NCBI GenBank assembly: GCA_027314685.1
Contig: DAHVAI010000218.1
Coordinates: 1 to 24,996, forward strand
DNA length: 24,996 bases
Source: Nitrososphaerota archaeon
Lineage (GTDB): Archaea; Thermoproteota; Nitrososphaeria; Nitrososphaerales; CADDZS01
Direction of reading: 5' to 3'
Under the pieces are notes generated by a model. That model was not told where the DNA came from and did not search any database. It saw only the letters and a program-made list of their open reading frames with translations. Shown here in pieces: positions 1 through 7,498 of this stretch (position 1 is the first letter of the stretch; each line of letters opens with the position of its first letter). Position numbers and translations under genes: made by a program.

Positions 1-250
1 CTCGTATAGCTTTACGTGCGTGACTTTTTCCCTTTTCTCCTCGTCCGGTGGCTGCCTCGACGGCAACCATAATCAGTTCCTTATATTTCGCCTCAAGGGT
101 CGAACCTGAATCGTTCTTCCCGGGTATCGCGCTTCTGCGAAGTGAGGCGAGTGCATCAGTCAGTCTAGGGTCATACTTGTCCAGAGTTTGGAAGACTTCG
201 TGAACCCTGCCCATTTCCTCGACTAGATAGTCCTTCGTTTCCTCTTTCAT
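1..250 (-). CDS. Carboxymuconolactone decarboxylase/AhpD-like protein, C-terminus cut by window edge
   Basis: The minus strand is open from an ATG at 250 to the left edge, giving 83 residues. The N-terminus is helical and acidic. Around residues 54-83 comes a segment of the form KYKELIMVAVEAATGRGEKG followed by KSHARKAIR, which matches the core helix of the carboxymuconolactone decarboxylase/AhpD fold (K-x-KELI-x-hAV ... H-x-RKAI). In catalytically active AhpD-type members a CxxC pair stands just before this histidine; here the corresponding stretch is GEKGKSH with no cysteine, so peroxidase activity through a CxxC is unlikely. The gene lies 55 bases downstream of the amidohydrolase on the same strand and may be co-transcribed with it. 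The family call is fairly confident and the function is not known. Confidence 0.7.
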   Translation of the reverse strand, partial: MKEETKDYLVEEMGRVHEVFQTLDKYDPRLTDALASLRRSAIPGKNDSGSTLEAKYKELIMVAVEAATGRGEKGKSHARKAIR

Positions 251-305
251 TTAGATCGCAGGATTTCTCTCCTTCGCTTTGCTATTAAGCGTTCAAAATA
301 TCGAA

Positions 306-1529
306 TCAAGGTTTGGCAAAGTCAAGTGCCAGAGTAGCTAGCGAAAGAGCGCCATACTTCAAGACATCTTCATCAACTTTGAACTTTGAGCTATGGTTTG
401 GAGCAGTGCACCCCTTCTTCTTATTCTTTGTCCCAATATAGTAAAAGACTCCCGGAGCTTTTTGCAAAAATCTTGCAAAGTCTTCTGCACCCAGTTTCAC
501 ATCTATTTCCATCGTCTTTGTCCCTCGAATAGTCTTCAATATCTTTAGCGCGCGTTCGGTTGCCTTTTCATCATTGTACGTTATAGGATATGGATCTTTT
601 ACGAACTCTAGAACGTACTTTGCGCCATAAGCTCTGCAGGTATCGTTCGTAATCTGTCGCATGTATTTCTTTGCAAGTGACCTAGTCTTTTGATCCAATG
701 TCCGCATGGTGCCTTCCAACATGGCTTCGTTGGGGATGATGTTGTCTTTGGTCCCGGAATGAATGCTGCACACAGAAAGGACGAATGGCCTTATCGGGCT
801 GATCATTCTGCTCGAAATGGCCTGGAGCGCATTGATAAGTTGAGCCGAGACGAATATTGGATCGACTGTTTGATCTGGTCTTGAACCATGCCCCCCCTTT
901 CCCAGAATCTTGATCTTAAACCCGTCCGGAGTAGCCATGAATGGTCCTGCCCTTATGCCAAAAGTTTTGGCGGGATATTCGCCCCAGATATGCAAACCAA
1001 ACACGTAATCGACTTTAGGCTTTATCATCGCTCCCGCCTCTATCATCGGCTTTGCTCCCCCAATTCCGCCATCTTCCTCTGCGGGTTGAAACAGAAATTT
1101 TACAGTACCGCAAAGCTCGTTCTTGTGTTTCGATAGAAGCATTGCTGCGCCTAGAAGCATAGCTACATGCGTATCGTGACCACAGGCGTGCATTACACCT
1201 TTGTTCTTTGATTTGAAAGGAAGTTCCACCTCCTCTATGACTGGTAGGGCGTCCATGTCGGCGCGAAGAGCTACCACTTTTCCAGGCAATCCACCCTTTA
1301 GCAGTCCAATCACTCCGTTTCCACCCACATGTGTCGTTACCCTTATCCCTATTTTACGAAGTTCATATGCCACTAGCTCGGCGGTTCTGAATTCCTTGAA
1401 GGATAGCTCCGGTTCCGAATGGATCTTCCGACGGATATCGATAATCTTTGGTTCAATTTCGTTTGAATCGCGCTCAATTGTTGATACCGAGCTTCGTTGC
1501 TGTTTTGGGATCAAGATATTATTCTGCAA
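306..1529 (-). CDS. M20-family metal-dependent amidohydrolase (IAA-amino acid hydrolase/hippuricase type)
   Basis: This 407-residue protein belongs to peptidase family M20D, which hydrolyses N-acyl amino acids and related amides in the cytoplasm using two divalent metals. The metal site is visible: ACGHDTH at residues 115-121 (C116, H118), the EE pair at 151-152 and H180 in GLHIWGE. The dimerisation (lid) domain begins near residue 195 with GGHGSRP, and the C-terminal metal motif is GAEDFARFLQ. Length is normal for the family. The first codon is TTG at 1529; no ATG occurs before the conserved MDALP. A TATA-like CTTATTAG at 1549-1556 sits about 24 bases upstream, so a leaderless TTG start is plausible. 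It is divergent from the hydrolase at 1579. The exact substrate (N-acetyl, hippurate or indole conjugate) cannot be told from sequence. Confidence 0.9.
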   Translation of the reverse strand: MQNNILIPKQQRSSVSTIERDSNEIEPKIIDIRRKIHSEPELSFKEFRTAELVAYELRKIGIRVTTHVGGNGVIGLLKGGLPGKVVALRADMDALPVIEEVELPFKSKNKGVMHACGHDTHVAMLLGAAMLLSKHKNELCGTVKFLFQPAEEDGGIGGAKPMIEAGAMIKPKVDYVFGLHIWGEYPAKTFGIRAGPFMATPDGFKIKILGKGGHGSRPDQTVDPIFVSAQLINALQAISSRMISPIRPFVLSVCSIHSGTKDNIIPNEAMLEGTMRTLDQKTRSLAKKYMRQITNDTCRAYGAKYVLEFVKDPYPITYNDEKATERALKILKTIRGTKTMEIDVKLGAEDFARFLQKAPGVFYYIGTKNKKKGCTAPNHSSKFKVDEDVLKYGALSLATLALDFAKP

Positions 1530-1548
1530 TCACTTTTTTCTGCCAAGG

Positions 1549-1556
1549 CTTATTAG
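1549..1556. promoter_or_regulatory. Shared TATA-like element between divergent genes
   Basis: CTTATTAG lies inside the 49-base gap between the TTG start at 1529 (minus) and the ATG at 1579 (plus). Its centre is about 24 bases from one start and 27 from the other, the usual distance from archaeal box A to the transcription start. Read on the minus strand it is CTAATAAG, also a TATA-like sequence. A single TBP site could serve both genes. This is inferred from spacing only. Confidence 0.4.
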
Positions 1557-1578
1557 GCGTTTTGCGAAGAGTTGATCC

Positions 1579-2139
1579 ATGGAAGCGTTAATCGTTGATG
1601 ACATTTTGGATGACTTCGTCTATGGGAAGCTCAAATCCAAGAAAGCTGCTATCATCGTCCCGAAGACTAGGAAGTTGATCTCAGCTGCGAGACGCGCCAA
1701 GATTCCAGTCATCTATGTATGTGACGCACACCTCGACAGTGATCCTGAAATCAAGCTTTGGGGGCCTCACGCGATGAAGGGTAGTCACGGTGCAAGAGTG
1801 GTTGACGAACTAAAGCCTAGAAGGGAGGATTACGTTCTAGAAAAAAGGGTCTACAGCTCATTCCACGAGACAGGACTAGATCTCTTGCTCAGGGACTTGA
1901 AGATTGACTCGGTTGTGATTGTCGGACTGTACACAGATATCTGCGTTAGACACTCCGCGGCTGATGCATTTTATCGAGGCTACAGAATAACGATACCTCG
2001 AGATTGCGTAGAATCTCTTGTCGATGGAGAAAATGAACCAGGCCTAGAATATATCAAGAAGATGTATGGCGCGAGAATAGTCACAAGCGATAACTTGGTT
2101 CAGCACTGGTCCAAGCTCGTTGCCAATGCTAGTGCATAG
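1579..2139 (+). CDS. Nicotinamidase/isochorismatase-like cysteine hydrolase
   Basis: This 186-residue protein of the isochorismatase-like hydrolase superfamily carries the full catalytic triad: D8 in the N-terminal VDDILDDF strand, K89 in EKRVYSSF, and C122 in GLYTDICVRHSA. Residues D49, H51 and H64 (CDAH ... WGPH) match the metal site of nicotinamidases, which convert nicotinamide to nicotinate in NAD salvage. The nicotinamidase-like subgroup is therefore favoured over ureidoacrylate or isochorismate hydrolases, though substrate cannot be proven. The ATG at 1579 lies about 27 bases after a TATA-like box, so the mRNA may be leaderless. The stop overlaps the 3' end of the convergent SDR gene by 11 bases. 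Confidence 0.8.
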   Translation: MEALIVDDILDDFVYGKLKSKKAAIIVPKTRKLISAARRAKIPVIYVCDAHLDSDPEIKLWGPHAMKGSHGARVVDELKPRREDYVLEKRVYSSFHETGLDLLLRDLKIDSVVIVGLYTDICVRHSAADAFYRGYRITIPRDCVESLVDGENEPGLEYIKKMYGARIVTSDNLVQHWSKLVANASA

Positions 2140-2887
2140 ACCTTCCGCCGTCGACGACTAGAGTTTGCCCGGTCATAAAATCGCTTTCCGAGCTGCAAAG
2201 AAAAAGTACAGTACCAGTAAGATCCTTCGGGTACTGGTCACGCTGTAACGCGCGCGACTTGATCATCTGAGTTATGTATTGTTGGTCCTTCATCACTTCC
2301 GTGTTTGCTTCAGTTATCGTAAACCCCGGCGCGACTGCGTTGATGGTAATGTTATACTGCCCTAGTTCTCTGCAGATGGCCCTGGTAAATCCGACTACAG
2401 CTCCCTTCGAGGCTACATAATGCGACAACATCGGAGTGCCATTGAAGAAGGTTCCTGAAGAGATGTTGATTATCTTACCACTCTTTTGTTCGCGCATGTA
2501 AGGAAATACCTCCTTTGTGCAAAGCCAAGTTCCCTTGACGTTAACCGCCATAACTTTGTCCCATTCTTCGACGTCGATTTCGAAGAATGATCGACGTTTT
2601 AGTCCTGCGTACAGACCGGCATTATTTATCAGAACATCGATTCTCTTGAATTCCTTGAAGGTTTCTGCTGCTAACCTGTTTGCGTCAGATTCCTTGGAAA
2701 CATCACCGGTTATTGCAAGAGCCTCACCGCCAGATTTGCGGATCTCGTCAGCTGTTGAATTTGCGCCATCATGTAAGATATCGGACACTACTACTTTGGC
2801 GCCTTCCTTGGAAAGTGCCACTGCGTAGGCCTTGCCAATTCCTCTCGCTCCACCGGTGACAATTACAACTTTATCTTTCAATCTCAT
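2129..2887 (-). CDS. Short-chain dehydrogenase/reductase (FabG-like SDR)
   Basis: This 252-residue classical SDR oxidoreductase is cytosolic and NAD(P)-dependent. The Rossmann motif TGGARGIG is at residues 11-18, the NNAG motif at 88-91, the catalytic serine in NISS at 141-144, and the YxxxK pair at Y157/K161. The PG motif follows at about 187-188. The acidic residue at the end of the second strand (SD at 35-36) hints at NAD preference. Length is typical. It is convergent with the upstream hydrolase (11-base overlap at the ends) and divergent from the LLM oxidoreductase. 3-Oxoacyl-ACP reductase is the default database name for such proteins, but archaea generally lack the bacterial FAS II cycle, so a sugar, alcohol or polyol dehydrogenase role is at least as likely. 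Confidence 0.9.
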   Translation of the reverse strand: MRLKDKVVIVTGGARGIGKAYAVALSKEGAKVVVSDILHDGANSTADEIRKSGGEALAITGDVSKESDANRLAAETFKEFKRIDVLINNAGLYAGLKRRSFFEIDVEEWDKVMAVNVKGTWLCTKEVFPYMREQKSGKIINISSGTFFNGTPMLSHYVASKGAVVGFTRAICRELGQYNITINAVAPGFTITEANTEVMKDQQYITQMIKSRALQRDQYPKDLTGTVLFLCSSESDFMTGQTLVVDGGRSMH

Positions 2888-2959
2888 GACGATTCCGGCA
2901 ACCTCTGAGAGTTATTACAGTTTTGGTGGATTGCTGCGAAGTCGTGAAACATGATTGAA

Positions 2960-2967
2960 TTTATAGA
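2960..2967 (+). promoter_or_regulatory. TATA-like box for the LLM oxidoreductase gene
   Basis: TTTATAGA is centred about 28 bases upstream of the ATG at 2992, consistent with an archaeal box A and a leaderless transcript. This spacing is one reason to prefer the ATG at 2992 over the TTG at 2980. Confidence 0.45.
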
Positions 2968-2991
2968 ACAGCCAATCCATTGGAAATTATT

Positions 2992-3861
2992 ATGAAAATC
3001 GGAGTCGGGCTTCCAGCCACAATACCAGGAACTTCGGGAGAGTTGATCATTCCGTGGGCAGTCAGAGCAGAACAGTTGGATTTCTCAACTCTTGGGATAA
3101 TAGATAGAATTGTCTATCCGAATTATGAATCACTTATGACTCTTGCAGCTGCGGCTGGTGCGACACAGAGGATTCATCTCATGACGACTATTTTGCTTGC
3201 CCCAGTTAGGGAAACAGCCCTTCTAGCCAAGCAGGTTGCCACGCTCGACCGTATATCCGGAGGGAGGTTTACTCTAGGTCTTGGAGTCGGCGGTCGGAAA
3301 GACGATTCTGATGCCACTGGAAATATTTTTGCAACTCGGGGAAAGCGCTTCGAGGTACAGCTGAGGCTGTTGAAGCAAATCTGGTTAGGAGAGAGTATCA
3401 GCCAAAGTGTTGGATCCATCGGACCTGAGCCGACTCGAGTTGGAGGGCCTGAGATACTACTAGGAGGCCGTGATCCAAGAGCCTTAGCTAGAGTTGCAAA
3501 ATGGGGAGATGGGTATATGAGCGGCTCTCAAGAACCCGAATCTGCAATCACAACCTTCAAGCAGATAGAAGAAATGTGGCGCGGCAACAACAGGAAGGGA
3601 AAACCACGGTTGGTTGGTTCACTTTACTTTGCTCTAGGCGATAGAGCTCAAGAGTTGGGCTATTCCTACCTGAGAAGCTACTATGGGCAAGATCCGCGCT
3701 TTGCAGAGCGAGTTGCAAAGAGTCTTCGCTTTGATAGTGAAAGCATAGTCAATAGACTTGACGCTTTCGAGAAGGTCGGAGCTGATGAGGTAATAATATG
3801 GCCTTGCGTTGCCGAGCTCAACCAGCTCGACTTACTGTCGGAGACGCTCGCCTCGCGCTAG
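2992..3861 (+). CDS. LLM-class flavin/F420-dependent oxidoreductase
   Basis: This 289-residue protein is of the luciferase-like monooxygenase superfamily (TIM barrel; FMN- or coenzyme F420-dependent). Typical elements are the N-terminal MKIGVGLP strand, the segment RIHLMTTILLAPVRETALLAKQ around residues 61-82, the motif DRISGGRFTLGLGVGGR at about 88-104, and a later barrel strand with GDGYMSGS. The segment LAPVR ... LAKQVATLDRISGGR is characteristic of F420-dependent members (mer- and FGD-like), and archaea commonly make F420, so F420 use is favoured but not proven. A TTG 12 bases upstream of the ATG is in frame; the ATG fits the TATA spacing better. The stop codon TAG shares the tetranucleotide CTAG (3858-3861) with the stop of the convergent RAM gene. 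The substrate is unknown. Confidence 0.85.
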   Translation: MKIGVGLPATIPGTSGELIIPWAVRAEQLDFSTLGIIDRIVYPNYESLMTLAAAAGATQRIHLMTTILLAPVRETALLAKQVATLDRISGGRFTLGLGVGGRKDDSDATGNIFATRGKRFEVQLRLLKQIWLGESISQSVGSIGPEPTRVGGPEILLGGRDPRALARVAKWGDGYMSGSQEPESAITTFKQIEEMWRGNNRKGKPRLVGSLYFALGDRAQELGYSYLRSYYGQDPRFAERVAKSLRFDSESIVNRLDAFEKVGADEVIIWPCVAELNQLDLLSETLASR

Positions 3862-4103
3862 TTCTGATCTGGTTCTACAGCAATCATAGTAAGAGTGGAG
3901 CGGACGTTATCCAAGCGCCTAAGGCTGTTGGTTATGGTCTCCTTGACCTTCTCCATTGTATCAGCTTCCACTTTCGCTATCACATCATAAACCCCGTAGA
4001 CGACGTGCACTTCGGTAACATTCGGAATGCCTTTAAGTTGCTTGATCAGCTCTTGCTCGTTTCCAACTTCTGCGTTTATCAAAACAAATGCCTGGGCAGT
4101 CAT
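3858..4103 (-). CDS. Stand-alone Lrp/AsnC ligand-binding (RAM) domain protein
   Basis: This 81-residue protein starts at MTAQAFVLIN and consists only of the regulation-of-amino-acid-metabolism (RAM) domain: a ferredoxin-like alpha-beta sandwich with the typical GVYDVIAKVEADTMEKVKE segment at residues 37-55 and a final strand TLTMIAVEP. There is no helix-turn-helix; the open frame extends about 46 codons further upstream, but that stretch does not resemble a DNA-binding domain and looks like untranslated sequence. Such single-domain RAM proteins are common in archaea and assemble into oligomers that bind amino acids; they may partner with full-length Lrp proteins. Its stop shares CTAG with the convergent oxidoreductase gene. 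Confidence 0.85.
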   Translation of the reverse strand: MTAQAFVLINAEVGNEQELIKQLKGIPNVTEVHVVYGVYDVIAKVEADTMEKVKETITNSLRRLDNVRSTLTMIAVEPDQN

Positions 4104-4195
4104 TCTTCTCTGACTGAATCTATGGGAGCTGTGATTAATAGTTATTCCTTGATTGTTTGAGCAGAAAAAGATAGCGTGTGTAGATTTGTAGCAAT

Positions 4196-4645
4196 TTAAA
4201 CGGATGCAGGATGCTCTCCCAAGAATTCCTTCTCCTCCCACATATCGAACGCCGTAGCAGCGGAGGCGGCTTGCGTAATAATCGCAATTGCATTGATGAC
4301 ATGAATGAACAATATGATTGTCTGAAACACTGATCCGAAATGCATCCTTATACTTGCAAACAGAATCAATCCGAGTAGACCCTACACTACCGCGAGTATG
4401 GCGGTGGTCTTGCTAATCCTCTTGATTCGATCAGGACATGCGGCCTTCCGGACGCTTCTATACGCATACATAGCGACTCCAACAACTATAACGCCGACTA
4501 GTCCGTGCAAGTCATAGGTTTCTGAGCCCGGAAGTACCGGGATAAGAACTATCAATATCTGGACGAATGCTGTCCATACCAGAAGATACATCGCAGACCA
4601 GGTTTTCATGGAAGCGGTCGCCTTGCATTGTATTGGTCGTCGCAT
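4196..4645 (-). pseudogene. Small four-helix membrane protein interrupted by an in-frame TAG
   Basis: Reading from the ATG at 4645 gives 87 residues and then TAG at 4382-4384; the same frame continues without further stop for 61 codons to TAA at 4196-4198. The continuation is as protein-like as the first part. The third predicted hydrophobic helix (TTAILAVV-stop-GLLGLILFA) runs straight across the TAG, and a fourth helix follows (TIILFIHVINAIAIITQAA). Together they give four membrane segments near residues 16-38, 46-62, 80-98 and 104-122 and a soluble tail ending HPASV. An ATG 12 codons in (4609, MKTWSAMYLL) is an alternative start that fits GTTTAAA at about 4646-4652 as a TATA box. A point mutation in a Trp or Gln codon, or a sequence error, explains the data best. 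TAG serves as an ordinary terminator elsewhere in the window. Function is unknown. Confidence 0.6.
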
Positions 4646-4889
4646 TTAAACAACCATCCCACGTCATCTTTGCAGAGCTGCCCTAGTTCAGACGACTAAC
4701 TCCAAACGTCGAGTTTTCCGGTGCGTTTGTTTGAACATTTCAGAGGTGTTGGGGATTTTTGGAAGGAGCCCTTGGACTAGTTGCGAGCTCGTGCAGAAGA
4801 GCTACCTGCCAACAACCAATTTCAATCTCAAGTGGTTTAGCACGAAAACAGAAAACAATAATTCACCTAAAGTAAGACAATCCGCGCGA

Positions 4890-5336
4890 ATGACCGAGGT
4901 CAAGAAGCAAAGAAAGCGCAAGCTCCAGGTTGAGACTGAAGACCCAAAGGCTGAAAACATGGACGCGATCAGCCAACGCCTAGCAAAGCTCGACTCTAGG
5001 CGCCAGGACCTTGCAAAAAAGCTTGATGACGCCCAGTCTCGGTCAGACTATGAAACATTCCAGAAGATTGGGAACAGTTACCTTGGAACGATACTGGAGA
5101 GCATAAACCTCTACATCGATCTCATCAAGGAGATCAGCTCTGATCCCGTGGCCACGGAACTAAAAACAGAGTTTGCAGATATTGTGAAGAAAGGTAGCAA
5201 TACAAAGGGTCTAGAAGGGCAATCGGAATGGATCTCCAACGACGTCTCACCGTTGTACGAAAAAGTGAGGCAGATTTGCGCTTGCGTTTATGCAGCCGTT
5301 GCAAAGATTGATCAGGAAGCAAACAGGATTGCCTAG
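4890..5336 (+). CDS. Conserved-looking helical hypothetical protein
   Basis: From the ATG at 4890 the product is 148 residues: a basic N-terminus (KKQRKRKLQ), a predicted coiled coil at about residues 24-52 (DAISQRLAKLDSRRQDLAKK and onward), and a predominantly helical remainder ending in VRQICACVYAAVAKIDQEANRIA. There is no signal peptide or membrane helix. The frame is open 53 codons further up to 4731, but that part is compositionally unlike the rest (rich in Trp, Thr and Asn), so the internal ATG is preferred; this choice is uncertain. Its stop interlocks on CTAG (5333-5336) with the convergent zinc-ribbon gene. I do not recognise a family. Confidence 0.6.
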   Translation: MTEVKKQRKRKLQVETEDPKAENMDAISQRLAKLDSRRQDLAKKLDDAQSRSDYETFQKIGNSYLGTILESINLYIDLIKEISSDPVATELKTEFADIVKKGSNTKGLEGQSEWISNDVSPLYEKVRQICACVYAAVAKIDQEANRIA

Positions 5337-5512
5337 CGGCGTATCCCTGCTTCTCTGAGCATTTCTCTGGCTCGGACTTCTGCGTCCCGAACGTGGTTCG
5401 GGCACCTAGCCATCGATTCGCCATAAACTTGCGCCCAGAGCCATCCTTTCGCGTAAAGGGTTTGAGTTGTACTCTTTGCAGAAATTCCACAAACTTCACA
5501 GTGAAGTTCCAA
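5333..5512 (-). CDS. Small zinc-ribbon-like protein
   Basis: This 59-residue protein has a CEVC pair near its N-terminus and a CPNH motif at residues 37-40, a plausible Cys3His zinc site, followed by a basic helix (VRDAEVRAREMLREAGIRR). The start is a judgement: the frame is open to an ATG at 5629, but that start lies 47 bases inside the 3' end of the upstream DUF4382 gene. The TTG at 5512 is preceded by GGAG five bases upstream and gives a compact domain starting just before the first cysteine. It probably follows the DUF4382 gene in one transcript. No function can be assigned. If the longer start is real the protein has 98 residues. Confidence 0.5.
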   Translation of the reverse strand: MELHCEVCGISAKSTTQTLYAKGWLWAQVYGESMARCPNHVRDAEVRAREMLREAGIRR

Positions 5513-5582
5513 AAATTCTCCTGTCGGCAATTCGCGAGTTTGGAAAAAGTTCAGGATAGAAAAGTGTTGCCAAAGCTCAAAG

Positions 5583-6848
5583 TTAACTGGTGTAAGACGC
5601 GTACACGTTGAATTCCGCCGAAGCCCCAAACGGCGTGAATATTTGAATCGTGTACTCCTGCCCTCCCACTATACCTAGCTGTTGGTACGGCGGGTTCGGG
5701 CTGTATAGAGTACTGATGTAGCCCAAGTATAGCAGGACAATGTCTTGATGTGGTTTTATCGTCAGCCCAATCTGGTCTGCAGGGATTGGCGTACTGCCAG
5801 GGCTCGGTTGCACGACAGAGCCGTTTGATAAGATAAGGAAAGTGGCGACCGTCTCAATTGACGAATTCGAAGGTGGTCTAGGGTTTGCGGGAACCGCACT
5901 TTTTGTTATCGTCGAGACTTCTGTTATCGTGATTGACGTCGTACTAGTCGAAACGATTGTCGTTGTGGTAACGTTCGACGAATTGGAACTTGAAGCGCCT
6001 GAACTCAGTATGTTCATGCCGGAAATTGTTATTGGTGTGCGACCGGTGTTGTTCAAGATTACCAATAGCGTGGTCGGATATATCTCGGTCCCGGTCACTT
6101 CAGAAAGATTATCTCCAATGGGCGTTGCCACCTTCCACCAAGGCTGCGAGGTAATGTCCTGGATGAATGATCCCGGGGATGCTAGAGACACGTTCCAAGA
6201 GTCTGAAGGTATCGAAACTCCCTGCACCGCAGCTTCTATCTGGAATGCCTGTTTTCCTGATGAGCTAGAGACAAGCACAGTCGGAGTCAACCCGAGTATG
6301 AATCCGGCTGAAGAATCTGGTTGCACGACTGTGCCGCCGTTTGAGAGGCTTACCACAATCTGGTCCATTGGGATGCTCGCAGTATAGTTTGCTCCCCCAA
6401 AAGTCACAGTCGCGTTTTCAATGCTAAACCTTACTTGGTCGTACGTTCCGCTTGGGACTTGAGCGCTACCCAGCGTACGACTGAGGTTCAAGACAGAAAG
6501 TATATCCACAACTCCGCCTTTAGCCACATTGACCCACACTGAATTGTTTTGAAAAGTAGTGTGCGCTTCAATGTCGTTATAGTAGATGTAAACATGAGTT
6601 ATACCAACCGGGATGTTCGGCGGGTCTGGAGGATCTGTTATCTGAGCGGCAAGGACGCCTGTTTGAATTGTCGAGCTTACGATTGTAGTACTTGTTGTCA
6701 CAGTTGTGTTGCTGATCAAGGTGCGAGTCTGACTGGTAGGCGTAGTGATTAGCTTACCATTTTCCAGCGCGGTAACACCACCGATTATGCTCGCGGCGAT
6801 CAGAATGCCCACCAGTACCATGAGCAACAGACGCCTCGCTCCACTCAT
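5583..6848 (-). CDS. Secreted or membrane-anchored DUF4382-domain protein
   Basis: This 421-residue exported protein has an N-terminal signal or anchor helix at residues 6-24 (after SGARR), a Thr/Ser-rich stalk at 36-62, a DUF4382-like domain from about 64 to 215 and a second Thr/Ser-rich linker near 285-315. A C-terminal beta-rich domain of about 100 residues follows, ending in TPFGASAEFNVYASYTS. The DUF4382 signature is visible as AAQITDPPDPP, VYIYYNDIEAH, WVNVAKGGVVDIL and LGSAQVPSGTYDQVRFSI. Many N-x-S/T sequons fit an N-glycosylated surface protein. The domain's function is unknown; it occurs in cell-surface proteins. The start ATG at 6848 has a TATA-like CAATAAG about 25-28 bases upstream. 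The gene is divergent from the membrane winged-helix regulator at 7004. Confidence 0.75.
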   Translation of the reverse strand: MSGARRLLLMVLVGILIAASIIGGVTALENGKLITTPTSQTRTLISNTTVTTSTTIVSSTIQTGVLAAQITDPPDPPNIPVGITHVYIYYNDIEAHTTFQNNSVWVNVAKGGVVDILSVLNLSRTLGSAQVPSGTYDQVRFSIENATVTFGGANYTASIPMDQIVVSLSNGGTVVQPDSSAGFILGLTPTVLVSSSSGKQAFQIEAAVQGVSIPSDSWNVSLASPGSFIQDITSQPWWKVATPIGDNLSEVTGTEIYPTTLLVILNNTGRTPITISGMNILSSGASSSNSSNVTTTTIVSTSTTSITITEVSTITKSAVPANPRPPSNSSIETVATFLILSNGSVVQPSPGSTPIPADQIGLTIKPHQDIVLLYLGYISTLYSPNPPYQQLGIVGGQEYTIQIFTPFGASAEFNVYASYTS

Positions 6849-7003
6849 AGGAGTGAAAACTCGTCATACGGCTTATTGAGTTTTAGGTATTCCCATACAG
6901 ATTTCTTCAAACCAAAGCGATTATCTACGCGGCAGCAATTTGATTCTCTGACAGATTCGAGAGTTCATTATCTTTAAGTCGAAGATCTGAAAGGGAGAAA
7001 CGA

Positions 7004-7432
7004 ATGATGGTTGGATCAGATGGAGCGGACCTGAAGGGGAACACGCTCCGAGTCTACACATACCTCTTCAAGGTACAGAGATCCGGGGTGAGAGAGACCC
7101 AGAGGTCTCTGGGATTCAAGAGCGCGTCTCTAGCACAATACCATCTGGACAAGCTTGTAGACCTTGGGATGGCGACGAAGGATGAAATTGGAAATTACTT
7201 CTTGGCAAGAGAGATCAAGATTGAGGCGCTCGAACAGTTCTTGAAGATAGGGACGTACCTCATCCCAAGATTTGTACTCTACTCTGTGATGCTCACTTTT
7301 CTGTTTGTCTATTTTGTACTTGCGGTTGGAGATGTAATCTCAAGCATAAGTATATGGGCGTACATATTTGCAATCACTGGTCTTGTGATAACCTGGTACG
7401 AGACCGTTCGTGCGTGGCGAAGAAGCCCGTAG
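7004..7432 (+). CDS. Membrane-anchored winged-helix transcription regulator
   Basis: This 142-residue protein has an N-terminal winged helix-turn-helix at about residues 12-68: a first helix LRVYTYLFKV, a recognition segment RETQRSLGFKSASLAQYHLDKLVDLGM, and a wing GNYFLA. It resembles the ArsR/MarR-like domains of archaeal one-component regulators. Two transmembrane helices follow (about 84-107 and 112-133) and the C-terminus is basic (RAWRRSP), so DNA binding would occur at the membrane. Two ATG codons stand in tandem at 7004 and 7007; a TATA-like TCTTTAAG lies about 30 bases upstream and AGGGAG just before the start. Its divergent neighbour is the exported DUF4382 gene, a natural candidate target. 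Confidence 0.75.
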   Translation: MMVGSDGADLKGNTLRVYTYLFKVQRSGVRETQRSLGFKSASLAQYHLDKLVDLGMATKDEIGNYFLAREIKIEALEQFLKIGTYLIPRFVLYSVMLTFLFVYFVLAVGDVISSISIWAYIFAITGLVITWYETVRAWRRSP

Positions 7433-7445
7433 CATGTCTTACGAA

Positions 7446-7456
7446 TAGTTAAAAAC
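7446..7456 (+). promoter_or_regulatory. TATA-like box for the UPF0147 gene
   Basis: TAGTTAAAAAC lies about 48 bases before the ATG at 7499. With a usual 25-27 base spacing the transcript would start near 7476-7478, giving a leader of about 22 bases that carries the GGAG ribosome site at 7484-7487. Confidence 0.4.
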
Positions 7457-7465
7457 CCGGTCAAT

Positions 7466-7484
7466 CGAAGGTTCAGCACCTTCG
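7466..7484. promoter_or_regulatory. Perfect 7-bp inverted repeat at the predicted start of UPF0147 transcription
   Basis: CGAAGGT (7466-7472) and ACCTTCG (7478-7484) flank the pentamer TCAGC. The predicted transcription start falls in the centre, and the ribosome site GGAG begins on the last base of the right arm. It could be an operator for a dimeric regulator, or a leader hairpin if transcription starts further upstream. There is no direct evidence for either. Confidence 0.35.
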
Positions 7485-7498
7485 GAGATGTCAATCAA

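Noticed and set aside
4104..4241. N-terminal extension of the RAM protein to 127 residues
   Set aside because: The added residues are Cys- and Ser-rich and not a helix-turn-helix, while the RAM fold starts exactly at the internal ATG at 4103.
4382..4384. Pyrrolysine recoding of TAG
   Set aside because: TAG is an ordinary terminator in several genes here, including both CTAG-interlocked pairs; a nonsense mutation or sequence error is simpler.
4731..4889. Longer start for the helical protein at 4890
   Set aside because: The extra 53 residues differ in composition from the rest and look like leader DNA.
5842..6387. Open frame of 181 codons on the plus strand
   Set aside because: It lies wholly inside the DUF4382 gene on the other strand; its Val/Thr-rich composition is the complement of that gene's Thr/Ser-rich linker, and it has no domain.
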